Shown: one piece after another, positions 19,124-27,113 of the stretch
How the letters are laid out: every line of letters starts with the position of its first letter
Position numbering within the stretch: the first letter of the stretch is position 1
Assembly (NCBI GenBank): GCA_937926875.1
Contig: CALBAX010000016.1
Location: 1 to 49,081 of the forward strand
DNA length: 49,081 nt
From: an uncultured Desulfovibrio sp.
Lineage (GTDB): Bacteria > Desulfobacterota > Desulfovibrionia > Desulfovibrionales > Desulfovibrionaceae
Reading direction: 5' to 3'
Made by a program: the position numbers and the translations under genes
The notes under the pieces: generated by a model
Database searches by the model: none
Seen by the model: the letters and a program-made list of their open reading frames with translations, nothing else
What the model was told of the DNA's origin: nothing

Positions 19124-20392
19124 GTGCGCTTGCCTTTCTTTCATCCCGGCCCCCCGAGCGGCGACGATCACGGCGGCCCCTCCGGGGGGCCGTGCGCGTC
19201 GGCCCGCCTGCTGGTGGGCGGTGTCCTGTGGTTCTGTCTGTGTCTGGGCCTGTCCCTGTGGCTGGTCTCCCGGGAGGGCGGCGCCGTGCTGGTGACCGAG
19301 GACGGGCAGCCCGTGCTGGCCACCGGTGACTGGCTGCGGCACCGGGACCGTCTGGACGACCTGATGCGCCAGACCCTGTCCCGGGTCATGCCCGGCTGCC
19401 GTCTGCTGACCATGCCCGGCTTCTCGGAACAGGAGGCCCGGCATTACCGTGTGGAAGGCGACGGCGCCCCCCTGCGTCTGGCCCTGGCCCTGCAGGAACG
19501 TCTGTGCCAGGAGGCCCTGCGTACCGGCCCTGACGGCGGGCGCCTGCTGGCCGATGACGTGCCCATGCCGCGATTGCGCTGGACGGACGACGGTGTGCTG
19601 GAAGCCGATGTGGACGGCCGTACCTGCCTCGTCCTGCATTTCCCCGGCTGGGAGGCCATGCTCGCCACGCTTTCCCGGCCCATGCCCGAGCCCGCCCTTG
19701 TGCTGGTGATCGACGACATGGGCCAAAAGCTGGAGCCTGCGGAGCAGCTGGCCAGCCTGCCGTTCCCTGTGGCCCTGGCGCTGTGGCCCCATGCCGCTGC
19801 CCGCCGTCCGGTGCAGCAGGTGGCCCGGGACATGGGGCTGGACGTCCTGCTGCACATGCCCATGGAGGCCATGCCCCGCAAGAACGGCACCGCGCCCAAC
19901 CCGGGCCCCGGTGCGCTGGAGACGGACATGGACGCCTATACCATGGAACACGCCCTGGACAAGGCGCTGGCGCAGGTGCCCACGGCCCTGGGCTTCAACA
20001 ACCATATGGGTTCCGGGTTCACCGGGCAGCGCGATGCCTGCCGCATGCTGGCCGGTCTGGCCTACGGGCGCGGCCTGTTCGTGCTGGACAGCGTCACCTG
20101 CGGCAACAGCCAGCTGGAGCCCAGCATGGTCCGGCAGGGCATCGTCACGGCCAGCCGCCATGTCTTTCTGGACGATCCCCAGGGCACGGACAAGGTGCTG
20201 GCAGCGCTGGACAAGGCCGCCCGTCTGGCCCGCAAGCAGGGCATCGCCATCGCCATCGGGCACCCGCACGCCTCGACCCTGCGGGCCCTGGAGCGCTGGG
20301 AGAACCGCGAGGGCGTGGCCGTGGTGCCCCTGCGGCGCTATGTCTGGCATCTGGCCCAGTTGCGGGCCGGACAGTTCGGCAGGCCGGAGTGA
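19124..20392 (+). CDS. Divergent polysaccharide deacetylase family protein (YibQ/DUF610)
   Basis: This 422-residue protein starts at a GTG preceded by GCGGAGGGAA. A single transmembrane helix at about 25-50 anchors it, so the bulk is periplasmic. The C-terminal half from about 185 is the divergent polysaccharide deacetylase domain: PALVLVIDDMGQ, LALWPHAA, LLHMPMEAMP, GFNNHMGSGFT and IAIGHPHAST are the conserved blocks with acid and His residues of the NodB-like fold. In many proteobacteria the gene adjoins envC or ctpA-like genes, as here. A role in cell-envelope metabolism is inferred; activity is not established. Confidence 0.88.
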   Translation: MRLPFFHPGPPSGDDHGGPSGGPCASARLLVGGVLWFCLCLGLSLWLVSREGGAVLVTEDGQPVLATGDWLRHRDRLDDLMRQTLSRVMPGCRLLTMPGFSEQEARHYRVEGDGAPLRLALALQERLCQEALRTGPDGGRLLADDVPMPRLRWTDDGVLEADVDGRTCLVLHFPGWEAMLATLSRPMPEPALVLVIDDMGQKLEPAEQLASLPFPVALALWPHAAARRPVQQVARDMGLDVLLHMPMEAMPRKNGTAPNPGPGALETDMDAYTMEHALDKALAQVPTALGFNNHMGSGFTGQRDACRMLAGLAYGRGLFVLDSVTCGNSQLEPSMVRQGIVTASRHVFLDDPQGTDKVLAALDKAARLARKQGIAIAIGHPHASTLRALERWENREGVAVVPLRRYVWHLAQLRAGQFGRPE

Positions 20393-20458
20393 CATTTCCG
20401 GGAGCGTCTGGAGCGCGTCCCGGCTGACAGCCGCCTGTGGCGGTGATGGAGAACGAAC

Positions 20459-21259
20459 ATGAGCATGAGCATCGGTTGTGTGGGTTGCGGCAACATGGGC
20501 GGGGCCATCCTGGCCGGTCTTGCCGCCTCTTCCCTGGACTGCACCCTGTATGGCCATACGCGCACGGTAGCACGCATGGCGCCTCTGGAAGCGGCGGGCG
20601 TCACCCGTCTGGATTCGGCCCGCGAGCTGGCCCGCAAGGCCCGCTATGTGGTCATGGCCGTCAAACCCTACCAGATAGAAGCCCTGCTGGCCGAGATGGC
20701 GCCCGAGTTCGGGCCCGATACGGTGGTGATCTCCGTGGCGGCCGGCATCAGCCTCGCCCGTTTGCAGGCGGCCGTGGCCGGACGCTGCCCCGTGGTGCGC
20801 TGCATGCCCAATACGCCCGCGCTGGTGGGCAAGGGCGTGTTCGCCCTGTGCTTCGACGACAGGGTCCCGGCGGAGAGCAGGGAAGACATCCTGCGCTTCT
20901 TCAGCCAGCTGGGCGTTTGCCTGGAGCTGCCGGAGTCCCGCTTCACGGCCTTTTCGGCCCTTATCGGCGCCGGGCCCGCCTATGTGTTCGGCATGATGCA
21001 GGGCCTGGTGCAGGCCGGTGTCACCCTGGGGCTGGGCCGCAAGGAATGCCGTGACATGGTGGCGGCCCTGTTCGAAGGTTCGGCCGTCATGGCGGCCCGC
21101 AGCGACACGCCGCTCATGGAATTGCGCGACCAGGTGTGCTCGCCCGGCGGCCTGACCATCGCCGGGGTCAATGTCCTCGACAGGGCGGGGCTTTCCGGCC
21201 TGCTGGTGGACGCGGTGCTGGCCGCTGACCAACGCGGCAGGGAAATGGAAAAGGAATAA
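20459..21259 (+). CDS. proC: Pyrroline-5-carboxylate reductase
   Basis: Catalyses the last step of proline synthesis, NAD(P)H-dependent reduction of pyrroline-5-carboxylate. The 266-residue length fits the family. The N-terminal Rossmann motif GCVGCGNMGGAI (G-x-G-x-x-G/A variant), AVKPYQIEALL, the VISVAAGIS strand, RCMPNTPALVGKG and the C-terminal signature DQVCSPGGLTIAGV are all present. A second ATG two codons later is possible; GGAGAA upstream fits the first. It ends the ctpA-yibQ-proC group and is followed by two hairpins. Confidence 0.96.
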   Translation: MSMSIGCVGCGNMGGAILAGLAASSLDCTLYGHTRTVARMAPLEAAGVTRLDSARELARKARYVVMAVKPYQIEALLAEMAPEFGPDTVVISVAAGISLARLQAAVAGRCPVVRCMPNTPALVGKGVFALCFDDRVPAESREDILRFFSQLGVCLELPESRFTAFSALIGAGPAYVFGMMQGLVQAGVTLGLGRKECRDMVAALFEGSAVMAARSDTPLMELRDQVCSPGGLTIAGVNVLDRAGLSGLLVDAVLAADQRGREMEKE

Positions 21260-21264
21260 AAGAA

Positions 21265-21288
21265 GGGGAGGCGGCAGCCTCCCTTTTT
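21265..21288 (+). terminator. Terminator after proC
   Basis: GGGAGGC and GCCTCCC pair around a GGCA loop, followed by five T residues, directly after the proC stop codon. Confidence 0.85.
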
Positions 21289-21296
21289 CCAGATAC

Positions 21297-21336
21297 GAAA
21301 AACGGCAGGGTCCCCCCGGAGATCCTGCCGTTTTTT
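21297..21336. terminator. Bidirectional terminator between proC and the AMIN gene
   Basis: AACGGCAGG (21301-21309) pairs with CCTGCCGTT (21324-21332), with T runs on both strands. It serves the leftward AMIN gene (stop at 21357) and backs up the proC terminator. Confidence 0.85.
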
Positions 21337-21356
21337 CATCGTCATGCTGCGTGACG

Positions 21357-22133
21357 TTACTTGGTCTTGTCCAGACGGATGTCCAGGCGCTTCTTTCCCC
21401 TGGTCAGGATATAGCGCGTCTTGGCCTTGGCGTGCAGGTCTATGACGATGCGGGTGTCATTGCCCTTCTTGCCAAGGCGTACGTCCTTGACCATCTCGCC
21501 CTTGGGCACACCGGGTTCGCTGAGCTTCCAGGTGCCGTGCAGGTCCACCACCACGCGGGAGGGGCTGGTCAGTTCCAGATGCTTGAAGCGGATGGGCGAC
21601 GTGGCGTCTAGGCGGATGGTGGCGCCGCCGTCACGCACGAAGACCACGAAGTTGGTGATGGCCTGTTCCCTGGGGGCGGGGGCCGCCTTGCGGGACGCGG
21701 GCTGGGGCTTGGGAGCGGGCTTTTCGGCCTTTTTCACCGCTTCCGGGGCCGCAGGGGACGGCGCCGTGGCCGGCTGGGCCTTTTCGTCATGGGTGGCAGC
21801 GGTGAGCGGGGTCGTTCCCGGAGCTGCGGGAGCAGGCCCCCCGGCCGTCGTGGCCGTTGTTTCTTCTCCGGTTTCGAAGGCGAAGCCGCGTTCCACGGCA
21901 GCGGGAGAAGGCTTGACCCCGGCAGCGGCCAGCTTTTCACCATCGGCAGGCGTGCCGGGCTTCACGGGCAGGGGGGGCTGGGCAACGGGCGGTGCGGGCT
22001 TTACGGGGGCGGAGACGCTGTTGTCGGCAGGGGCCGGGGCGTCGCCGGACTGCCCCATGCGCGTGTTGAGCAGGATGAGCAGCAGGCCAAGGATGATGAC
22101 CGCGAGGACTATCCAGAGAAATATCTTGTTCAT
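21357..22133 (-). CDS. AMIN-domain membrane protein
   Basis: This 258-residue protein has an N-terminal transmembrane helix (residues 3-23), a long Pro/Ala/Lys-rich linker (about 30-160) that would span the periplasm, and a C-terminal AMIN domain (about 165-255; TNFVVFVRDGGATIRLDATSPIRF and RVVVDLHGTW). AMIN domains localise cell-wall amidases and secretin partners by binding peptidoglycan. No amidase or secretin domain is attached, so it may act as an adaptor. The ATG at 22133 is preceded by AGGAGCC; upstream frame is non-homologous. It is divergent from hypA. Confidence 0.82.
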   Translation of the reverse strand: MNKIFLWIVLAVIILGLLLILLNTRMGQSGDAPAPADNSVSAPVKPAPPVAQPPLPVKPGTPADGEKLAAAGVKPSPAAVERGFAFETGEETTATTAGGPAPAAPGTTPLTAATHDEKAQPATAPSPAAPEAVKKAEKPAPKPQPASRKAAPAPREQAITNFVVFVRDGGATIRLDATSPIRFKHLELTSPSRVVVDLHGTWKLSEPGVPKGEMVKDVRLGKKGNDTRIVIDLHAKAKTRYILTRGKKRLDIRLDKTK

Positions 22134-22283
22134 GCCAGTAGGCTCCTGTGCCTTTGGGCCGTATGTCTGCCGAAGAGTGCCCGGCAGAAGGCCGCGCGTG
22201 GCGGTCCATGATGTGCATGTCGCGGCGCGGGGCAAAATCCCCCCGGCCGGGGCGTGCCATGGGGCCCCATATGCAGGCACGGC

Positions 22284-22302
22284 TAAACTCTACATGATTT
22301 AT
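22284..22302 (+). promoter_or_regulatory. Shared 19-base motif upstream of hypA
   Basis: TAAACTCTACATGATTTAT matches 16 of 19 positions of the sequence ahead of the NYN-domain gene (minus strand 7218-7200). It sits 65 bases before the hypA start and may be part of the promoter. Confidence 0.35.
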
Positions 22303-22308
22303 GCCGAA

Positions 22309-22323
22309 TGGCAAGATTTGCCA
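22309..22323. promoter_or_regulatory. Perfect palindrome upstream of hypA
   Basis: TGGCAA-GAT-TTGCCA is a perfect 6-3-6 inverted repeat, 44 bases before the hypA ATG. The size suits a dimeric repressor operator. The spacing between GG and GC is two bases too short for a sigma-54 promoter. Confidence 0.45.
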
Positions 22324-22367
22324 AATCCCTTTACGCGCCGGGGGCTTTGCGCTAGCATCGGCGCACT

Positions 22368-22742
22368 ATGCACGAAATGTCCATCGCACAAAGCATCCTG
22401 GACATAGCTCTGGAAGAGATCGCCAAACAGGGCTGTGACCGGCTCGACCTCATCCGTGTGGAATGCGGCGCGCTGGCCGGCGTGGTGCCGGACTCGCTGC
22501 AATTCTGCTTCGAGGCCCTGGTACAGGGCGGGCCACATGCGGCTGCCCGGCTCGAACTGGTGACCATCCCTCTGTTGCTGCGCTGTTCCGCCTGCGGGCA
22601 GACCTTTGGCGGCGAGGGGCAGGAAGCCCTCTGGCAGCCGTGCCCGGCGTGCGGCGCCCTGACAGGCCACACGGTGGAGCAGGGCAAGGAGCTGCAGATC
22701 AGTCATCTGGAAGCCTCCGTCAGCGGGGGCCAGGATTCATAA
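22368..22742 (+). CDS. hypA: Hydrogenase nickel insertion protein HypA
   Basis: HypA delivers nickel to NiFe hydrogenase large subunits, working with HypB. The 124-residue protein begins MHEMSIAQ, where His2 is the invariant nickel ligand. It has the structural zinc site CSACGQTF...CPACGAL (C-x2-C and C-x2-C). Length is slightly above the usual ~115. hypB follows after 71 bases. No NiFe hydrogenase or other hyp genes lie in the window, so their targets must be elsewhere. Confidence 0.95.
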   Translation: MHEMSIAQSILDIALEEIAKQGCDRLDLIRVECGALAGVVPDSLQFCFEALVQGGPHAAARLELVTIPLLLRCSACGQTFGGEGQEALWQPCPACGALTGHTVEQGKELQISHLEASVSGGQDS

Positions 22743-22813
22743 ACCCTCGGCCTGCGGCCATGCTGCCGCCAGGCGGGCCCTGAGGAAAAGGGCCGGAGTT
22801 CCGGGAGGAAACG

Positions 22814-23467
22814 ATGCAAATTCCTGTGGTGCGCAACGTTCTGGAAGCCAATGAGAAGATCGCGGCCAGCGTGCGCGAGAAACTGCGTGAACGCAAGATC
22901 CTGGCCCTGAACCTGATCTCGTCGCCGGGCGCCGGCAAGACGACCCTGCTGGAACGTACCCTGCATGACCTGGCCGGCGAATTCCGCATGGCCGTCATCG
23001 AAGGCGACCTGCAGACCGACAACGACGCCCGTCGCGTGGCGGCCACGGGCGCCCAGGCCGTGCAGATCAATACCGACGGCGGCTGCCATCTGGACAGCAA
23101 CATGATCATGACGGCCATGGAGAGCCTGGATCTGGACGGGGTGGACATCCTGTTCATCGAGAACGTGGGCAACCTGGTCTGCCCCGTGGAATTCGACTGC
23201 GGCGAAGACGCCAAGGTGGCCCTGCTGAGCGTGACCGAAGGCGACGACAAGCCCGAGAAGTACCCCCTGCTGTTCAACCTTGCCAAGGCCATGGTGCTGA
23301 ACAAGGTGGACCTGCTGCCCTATGTGGACTTCGACCGTGAACGGGCGCGGGCCTTCGCCACCCGCCTCAACAAGGAACTGGCCGTGTTCGAGGTCTCCTG
23401 CCGCGACGGTTCCGGCCTGGAAGGCTGGTACCAGTGGCTGCGCGACATGCGCGCCGCCAAGCTGTAG
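22814..23467 (+). CDS. hypB: Hydrogenase nickel incorporation GTPase HypB
   Basis: HypB is the GTPase that powers nickel transfer to NiFe hydrogenases. The 217-residue protein has the P-loop SSPGAGKTTLLE (residues 37-48), the metal-binding GGCHLD (Cys and His), the switch region IENVGNLVCPVEFDCGED and the guanine motif NKVDLLP. The N-terminal His-rich region and CCxxC nickel motif seen in some homologues are absent; the protein starts directly before the G domain. GGGAGGAAACG precedes the ATG. A terminator follows. Confidence 0.96.
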   Translation: MQIPVVRNVLEANEKIAASVREKLRERKILALNLISSPGAGKTTLLERTLHDLAGEFRMAVIEGDLQTDNDARRVAATGAQAVQINTDGGCHLDSNMIMTAMESLDLDGVDILFIENVGNLVCPVEFDCGEDAKVALLSVTEGDDKPEKYPLLFNLAKAMVLNKVDLLPYVDFDRERARAFATRLNKELAVFEVSCRDGSGLEGWYQWLRDMRAAKL

Positions 23468-23493
23468 GGCCCGCCCGTATCTCCCGAATGCCA

Positions 23494-23520
23494 AAGCCCC
23501 CTGCAAAGGGGGCTTTTCGT
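23494..23520 (+). terminator. Terminator after hypB
   Basis: AAGCCCCCT and AGGGGGCTT pair around a GCAA tetraloop and run into TTCGTTT. It is 26 bases past the hypB stop codon. Confidence 0.8.
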
Positions 23521-23594
23521 TTCTCCGGCGGGCCGCAGGGAGGAAAGGGCGTACGGGCTGGAGGCCCCTGCCGGAGAGGGAGCTGCCCGGCAGC

Positions 23595-23623
23595 TTGCGC
23601 TTTGGTGCGGGGGCTGCTAAGAA
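23595..23623 (+). promoter_or_regulatory. Candidate promoter for the fluoride riboswitch transcript
   Basis: TTGCGC (23595-23600) and TAAGAA (23618-23623) lie 17 bases apart. Transcription would start near 23630, right at the first base of the aptamer. Both boxes are weak; the position is the main support. Confidence 0.35.
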
Positions 23624-23628
23624 AATCC

Positions 23629-23706
23629 AAGGGGATGGAGTCCCCCATGAACCGCATTTGCTGATGACTCCTGCCGGACCTGTGTGTCGGCAGGAGTCAT
23701 TTTTTA
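23629..23706 (+). promoter_or_regulatory. Fluoride riboswitch (crcB motif) with overlapping terminator
   Basis: Fluoride riboswitches are short mRNA aptamers that switch on fluoride-resistance genes. The aptamer runs 23629-23676: GGGGATGGAGTCCCCC, then the conserved linker ATGAACCGC, a short hairpin and GCTGATGACTCCTGCC. GGGG (23631-23634) pairs with CCCC (23642-23645 region), and GGAGTC (23637-23642) pairs perfectly with GACTCC (23666-23671), the family pseudoknot. The same 3' segment, ATGACTCCTGCCG (23664-23676), pairs 13/13 with CGGCAGGAGTCAT (23688-23700) ahead of a T run, forming a terminator. Aptamer and terminator are mutually exclusive, so bound fluoride should turn the downstream MFS gene on. 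Confidence 0.92.
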
Positions 23707-23752
23707 TGCCGCGTACGGGACCTCCGGCAGCTTTTCTGAAGGAGGGAGCGAG

Positions 23753-24952
23753 ATGGGGCGAGGCGTTTCACCGGCATTCATGTTCATCCTGCTCATGGGC
23801 ATCGTCAGCCTGTTGGCGGACATGGCCCACGAAGGCGCACGAGGTGTGCTGGGGGATTATCTGGGCCTACTCGGCGCATCTGCGGCCACCGTGGGCTTTG
23901 TGGCGGGTCTGGGAGAATGTATGGGCTATGCCCTACGTATGTTCACAGGCATGCTGGCCGACAGGACGCGTTTATACTGGCCCATGACCATCGGCGGCTA
24001 TTGCGTCAACATGCTGGCGATTCCTCTGCTGGCCTTGGTGCCCGAGGGCGGCTGGCTGGCAGCTGCGGGGCTCATCCTCGCGGAACGCATCGGCAAGGCG
24101 GTCCGCCAGCCGGCCAAAAACACGCTGCTGTCCTTTGCCGCCAGCCGGGAAGGTGTGGGCAGGTCGTTCGCCATCCAGGAATTCCTGGATCAGGTGGGGG
24201 CCTTCTTGGGCCCTGTGTTGCTGTTCGCCATCATGGCAGGGCGCGGCGGGACGCCGGGGCTCGATACCTATGCCCTGTGCTTTGCCTGTCTGGGGATCCC
24301 GGGGCTCATGGCGCTGGTCGTGCTGCTGGCCGCACGGCGCAGGTTCCCCGATCCTGCCGCTTTTGAGCCGCCTGCCGTGCGGACATCCGCTGCGCGCAGG
24401 TGCTCCCGGTCCTTTTTGCTCTATCTTGCCGCGTCGTCCCTGCTGGCCTTCGCGTTCGTGGATTTTCCCCTGGTCACGCTCCATGTGGCCCGGACGGGGA
24501 TCCTGGGCGGTGCCGAACTTCCCTTGTTGTATGCGCTAGCCATGCTGGCCGATGCCTGCGCGGCCTTGGTCTTCGGCTGGCTGTATGACCGTCAGGGATA
24601 TCGGGCGCTGGTACCGGCGGCCCTTGTCGGCGCCCTGTTCCCTGTCTTTATCTTCTGGACGGACAGCCTCTGGGGAGTAGAGGTAGGGGCCTGTTTGTGG
24701 GGCATGGGCATGGGAGCGCAGGAATCCGTCATGAGGGCTGTGGTGGTCTCTCTTTCGACGCGGGAGCAGCGCGCATGCCGGTTTGGTATCTTCGAGGCCT
24801 GCTTCGGGGTGAGTTGGTTCCTGGGGAGCTGGTGCCTAGGCTGGCTCTATGAAGCGGATTTGCGTGTCATGGTCCTGTGTTCCCTGATGTTCCAGTTGCT
24901 GGCCTGCGCTTTGTTCCTGCGGCTGGCCATTGTTGCTCAAGCCCGCCGTTGA
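23753..24952 (+). CDS. MFS transporter under fluoride riboswitch control
   Basis: This 399-residue inner-membrane protein has about 12 hydrophobic helices and the MFS layout. The first helices contain FILLMGIVSLLADMAHEGARGVLGDYL. The loop after helix 2-3 reads GMLADRTRLY, the equivalent of the MFS A-motif (G-x-L-A-D-R), and FGWLYDRQGYR repeats it in the second half. AERIGKAVRQPAKNTLLSFAAS and VGACLWGMGMGAQESVMRAVVVSL are other marked segments. GGAGGGAGCGAG precedes the ATG at 23753; an ATG further upstream lies in the terminator and is rejected. Fluoride export or tolerance is inferred from the riboswitch, not from the protein. Confidence 0.88.
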   Translation: MGRGVSPAFMFILLMGIVSLLADMAHEGARGVLGDYLGLLGASAATVGFVAGLGECMGYALRMFTGMLADRTRLYWPMTIGGYCVNMLAIPLLALVPEGGWLAAAGLILAERIGKAVRQPAKNTLLSFAASREGVGRSFAIQEFLDQVGAFLGPVLLFAIMAGRGGTPGLDTYALCFACLGIPGLMALVVLLAARRRFPDPAAFEPPAVRTSAARRCSRSFLLYLAASSLLAFAFVDFPLVTLHVARTGILGGAELPLLYALAMLADACAALVFGWLYDRQGYRALVPAALVGALFPVFIFWTDSLWGVEVGACLWGMGMGAQESVMRAVVVSLSTREQRACRFGIFEACFGVSWFLGSWCLGWLYEADLRVMVLCSLMFQLLACALFLRLAIVAQARR

Positions 24953-25029
24953 CCTTTATCCAGTCGGCCTGTGGGGAAAAGAGGGTATACGGGCAGCCCC
25001 GGTTCCTGGGCTGTCAGGCCAGCAGGATG

Positions 25030-25059
25030 CCGGGAGGTCTCCGCCGGATATCCTCCCGG
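25030..25059 (+). terminator. Possible terminator after the MFS gene
   Basis: CCGGGAGG (25030-25037) pairs with CCTCCCGG (25052-25059), followed by TCTGTCC, a poor T tract. It may work with the convergent hairpin at 25083. Confidence 0.4.
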
Positions 25060-25082
25060 TCTGTCCCTCTGCATGATGGCGC

Positions 25083-25117
25083 AAAAAAAGGCCCCCCTCC
25101 CTGACGGGAGCGGGGCC
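25083..25117 (-). terminator. Terminator of the secreted unknown gene
   Basis: On the minus strand a GGCCCCGCTCCCG arm pairs with a CGGGAGGGGGGGCC-like arm, followed by seven T residues. It is 26 bases past the stop codon at 25143. Confidence 0.78.
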
Positions 25118-25142
25118 CTGCATGACAGCTCGTCCGTGTTCG

Positions 25143-26126
25143 CTAGAACGAGGCGCTGTACGCGGTCATGTCCACGATGAGGGTGGCGGTGGGACGGCGC
25201 ACGGTGATGGTGAAGAGCTGCACGTCCTTGCGGGGCGTGTCGCTGATGAGGTCGGGCAGCATGTCGCCAGGGGCCATCATGATGCAGGCGTCGCCGCGCG
25301 GGGCGTTCATGAGCATGCCCAGGGCCATGTGCAGGATCTCCATCTGACGCTTCTGGTCAGCCACGGGCATTTCGGTAAAATTCATGTCCAGGCCCGGCAG
25401 CTCGGCCTGCCAGGGGCGGTAGCCCATGCTGTAAAGGCTGGCCAGCAGGGCGTCCAGGCGCTGGTCGCTGAGCTTCTGGCGCAGTTCCACATGTTCCAGC
25501 ACCTCGCTGCCGGCCTTGACCGGGAAGGTCTCCATATTGTCATCGCCGGGAGTGTAGGGCGTCAGGCGGGCGGCCCAGACCATGTCGGCAAAGCCCAGGC
25601 TGGTCAGCACGGCGCCGCCATCATCGCGCAGGGGATCCTTGTCCAGCAGGGCACAGGCGTCCTTCATCAGCATGCCGGGCCGGAATTTGCTCAGGGCGCA
25701 GACGGGCCGGGCATCTTCCGCGGGCAGCAGGGATTTTTCCGTGCCGTTGATGTGGCTGGTCTTGCCGTCAAGGCCGCGGACCAGCAGGCAGGGATGGTGC
25801 TCGCCGCACAGGGTCAGGCTCTGGATGCCGGCCAGATTGACCTTGCTGAAGTCCCACAGGTACAGGCCCATATCCATGCGCAGGTCGGCGGTACCGCCGG
25901 GATTGAGCAGCTGGTCTTCGCCGCCGGGCAGGAGGTCGAGGCGGGCATAGTTGGCCTGGTTGCCCACGGTGAAGCGGATGCTCAGCAATTCTTCGGCACT
26001 TTCGTTGCGGATGGTCAGGCTTTTTTCGTCTTCCGGGGTGTTCCGGGCCGCGAAGGCCGGGGAGGACGCGAGCAGGGAAGCGAGAACAAGGGTCATAAAA
26101 ACAAGCAGACGGCAGGGATGGAGCAT
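25143..26126 (-). CDS. Secreted protein of unknown function
   Basis: This 327-residue protein starts MLHPCRLLVFMTLVLASLLASSPAFAA, a clear Sec signal peptide (cleavage near residue 27). The mature N-terminal part (SLTIRNESAEELLSIRFTVGNQANYARLDLLPGGEDQLLNPGG) resembles a small beta-sandwich. The rest is mixed, with several scattered Cys residues. AGG six bases ahead of the ATG at 26126 supports this start over the ATG four codons upstream. The gene lies between convergent MFS and divergent SPOR genes. I do not recognise the family. Confidence 0.75.
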   Translation of the reverse strand: MLHPCRLLVFMTLVLASLLASSPAFAARNTPEDEKSLTIRNESAEELLSIRFTVGNQANYARLDLLPGGEDQLLNPGGTADLRMDMGLYLWDFSKVNLAGIQSLTLCGEHHPCLLVRGLDGKTSHINGTEKSLLPAEDARPVCALSKFRPGMLMKDACALLDKDPLRDDGGAVLTSLGFADMVWAARLTPYTPGDDNMETFPVKAGSEVLEHVELRQKLSDQRLDALLASLYSMGYRPWQAELPGLDMNFTEMPVADQKRQMEILHMALGMLMNAPRGDACIMMAPGDMLPDLISDTPRKDVQLFTITVRRPTATLIVDMTAYSASF

Positions 26127-26372
26127 GTCGGACCTCATCAGGTTGCAGTCCCGAAGGGCTGGGACGGCACGGCGGCCGTAGTTGGCAGGATCGGGCCGCA
26201 CAGCAGTGTGCGGCATGCTGTAGGTGTAGCAAAGGCCTGCCGGGGCCGCAAGGCATTGCAGGCGGAAGGGAGGGAAAGAGGGGCCTTTACGCTGCCCGTC
26301 CCGGCTGGTATAGGAAGCAGTCGGGCGGGCCTGTCCGCCTTTTTCCTATACGCCGTTTCCCAAGGAGCCGCC

Positions 26373-27113
26373 ATGTCTTCGTCCCGCCATGCGCAGGATA
26401 CTTCCCAGCAGACGCCCGCCGCAGGGGTGAAACTGACCCTGCCGGTCCTGGTGACGGCCAGCGTGCTTTTTGTGGCGGCCCTCGTGCTGGCCTATCTTGG
26501 CGGTGTGATGACCGGCCGTGCCCAGTGGGCCAGCAGCCTTGAGGAATCCCGCGCGGCCCTGGCCGCGGCGGCTGCCACGGATGGGGAAAAGGAAGATGCC
26601 GCCGCCGGAGAGGCCCAGGCCGCCTCTGATGCGGAGAGCGCAGAGGACGCGTTGTCCGAGGCATCGGTGCTGGCGGCCTCGGAGCTGCGCTTTTCCCGTG
26701 CCCTGCGTGCCGAGCCCGGGGCGCGTCTGGAGCCTGTCTCGCCACCGTTGCCAGCCGCCCAGGCGCCCAGGCCGGCGGCGGAGGGGGCCCCGGCCTATCC
26801 GCCCATGCCGCCGGGCATGCAGCCTGCCGTGCCCGCCGGGGAGAAGGCGCCGCCGCCAACGCCCACCGACATGTATGATTTCGTCTTCCAGCTGGGGGCC
26901 TTCCGTGATCCCGGCATCGTGGACGACCTGCGCCAGCGTCTGGAAGGGCGCGGCCTGCGCACCCGCATGGAGCGCAGCGGCAAACTCTATCTGGTGATGG
27001 TGGTCATGCGGGGCACGGACGACCGCGCCCGCGAGGTGGAAGCCATCGCCCAGGACATGCGCCTGGGCAAACCGCTCATGCGCAGCCGCAAGCCTGTTCC
27101 CGGGCACCGCTAG
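26373..27113 (+). CDS. SPOR-domain membrane protein
   Basis: SPOR domains bind glycan strands stripped of peptide side chains at the septum. The 246-residue protein has a cytoplasmic N-terminus of about 20 residues, one transmembrane helix (about 21-44), an Ala/Glu/Pro-rich periplasmic linker (about 50-160), and a C-terminal SPOR domain starting at DFVFQLGAFRDPGIVDDLRQRLEGRGL and continuing with YLVMVVMRGTDDRAREVEAIAQDM. The layout is that of FtsN/DedD-like division proteins. AAGGAG precedes the ATG. Confidence 0.85.
   Translation: MSSSRHAQDTSQQTPAAGVKLTLPVLVTASVLFVAALVLAYLGGVMTGRAQWASSLEESRAALAAAAATDGEKEDAAAGEAQAASDAESAEDALSEASVLAASELRFSRALRAEPGARLEPVSPPLPAAQAPRPAAEGAPAYPPMPPGMQPAVPAGEKAPPPTPTDMYDFVFQLGAFRDPGIVDDLRQRLEGRGLRTRMERSGKLYLVMVVMRGTDDRAREVEAIAQDMRLGKPLMRSRKPVPGHR

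Noticed and set aside
22309..22323. A sigma-54 promoter upstream of hypA (TGGC...TTGCC)
   Set aside because: The GG and GC pairs are only 8 bases apart, not 10, and the sequence is a perfect palindrome, which suits an operator better.
25122..26372. Long plus-strand frame antisense to the secreted gene at 25143-26126, and similar long frames antisense to uvrA, the autotransporter and ctpA
   Set aside because: High GC content creates long open antisense frames; their proteins are His/Gly/Ala/Gln-rich and lack domains, while the opposite strand has clear motifs or signal peptides.
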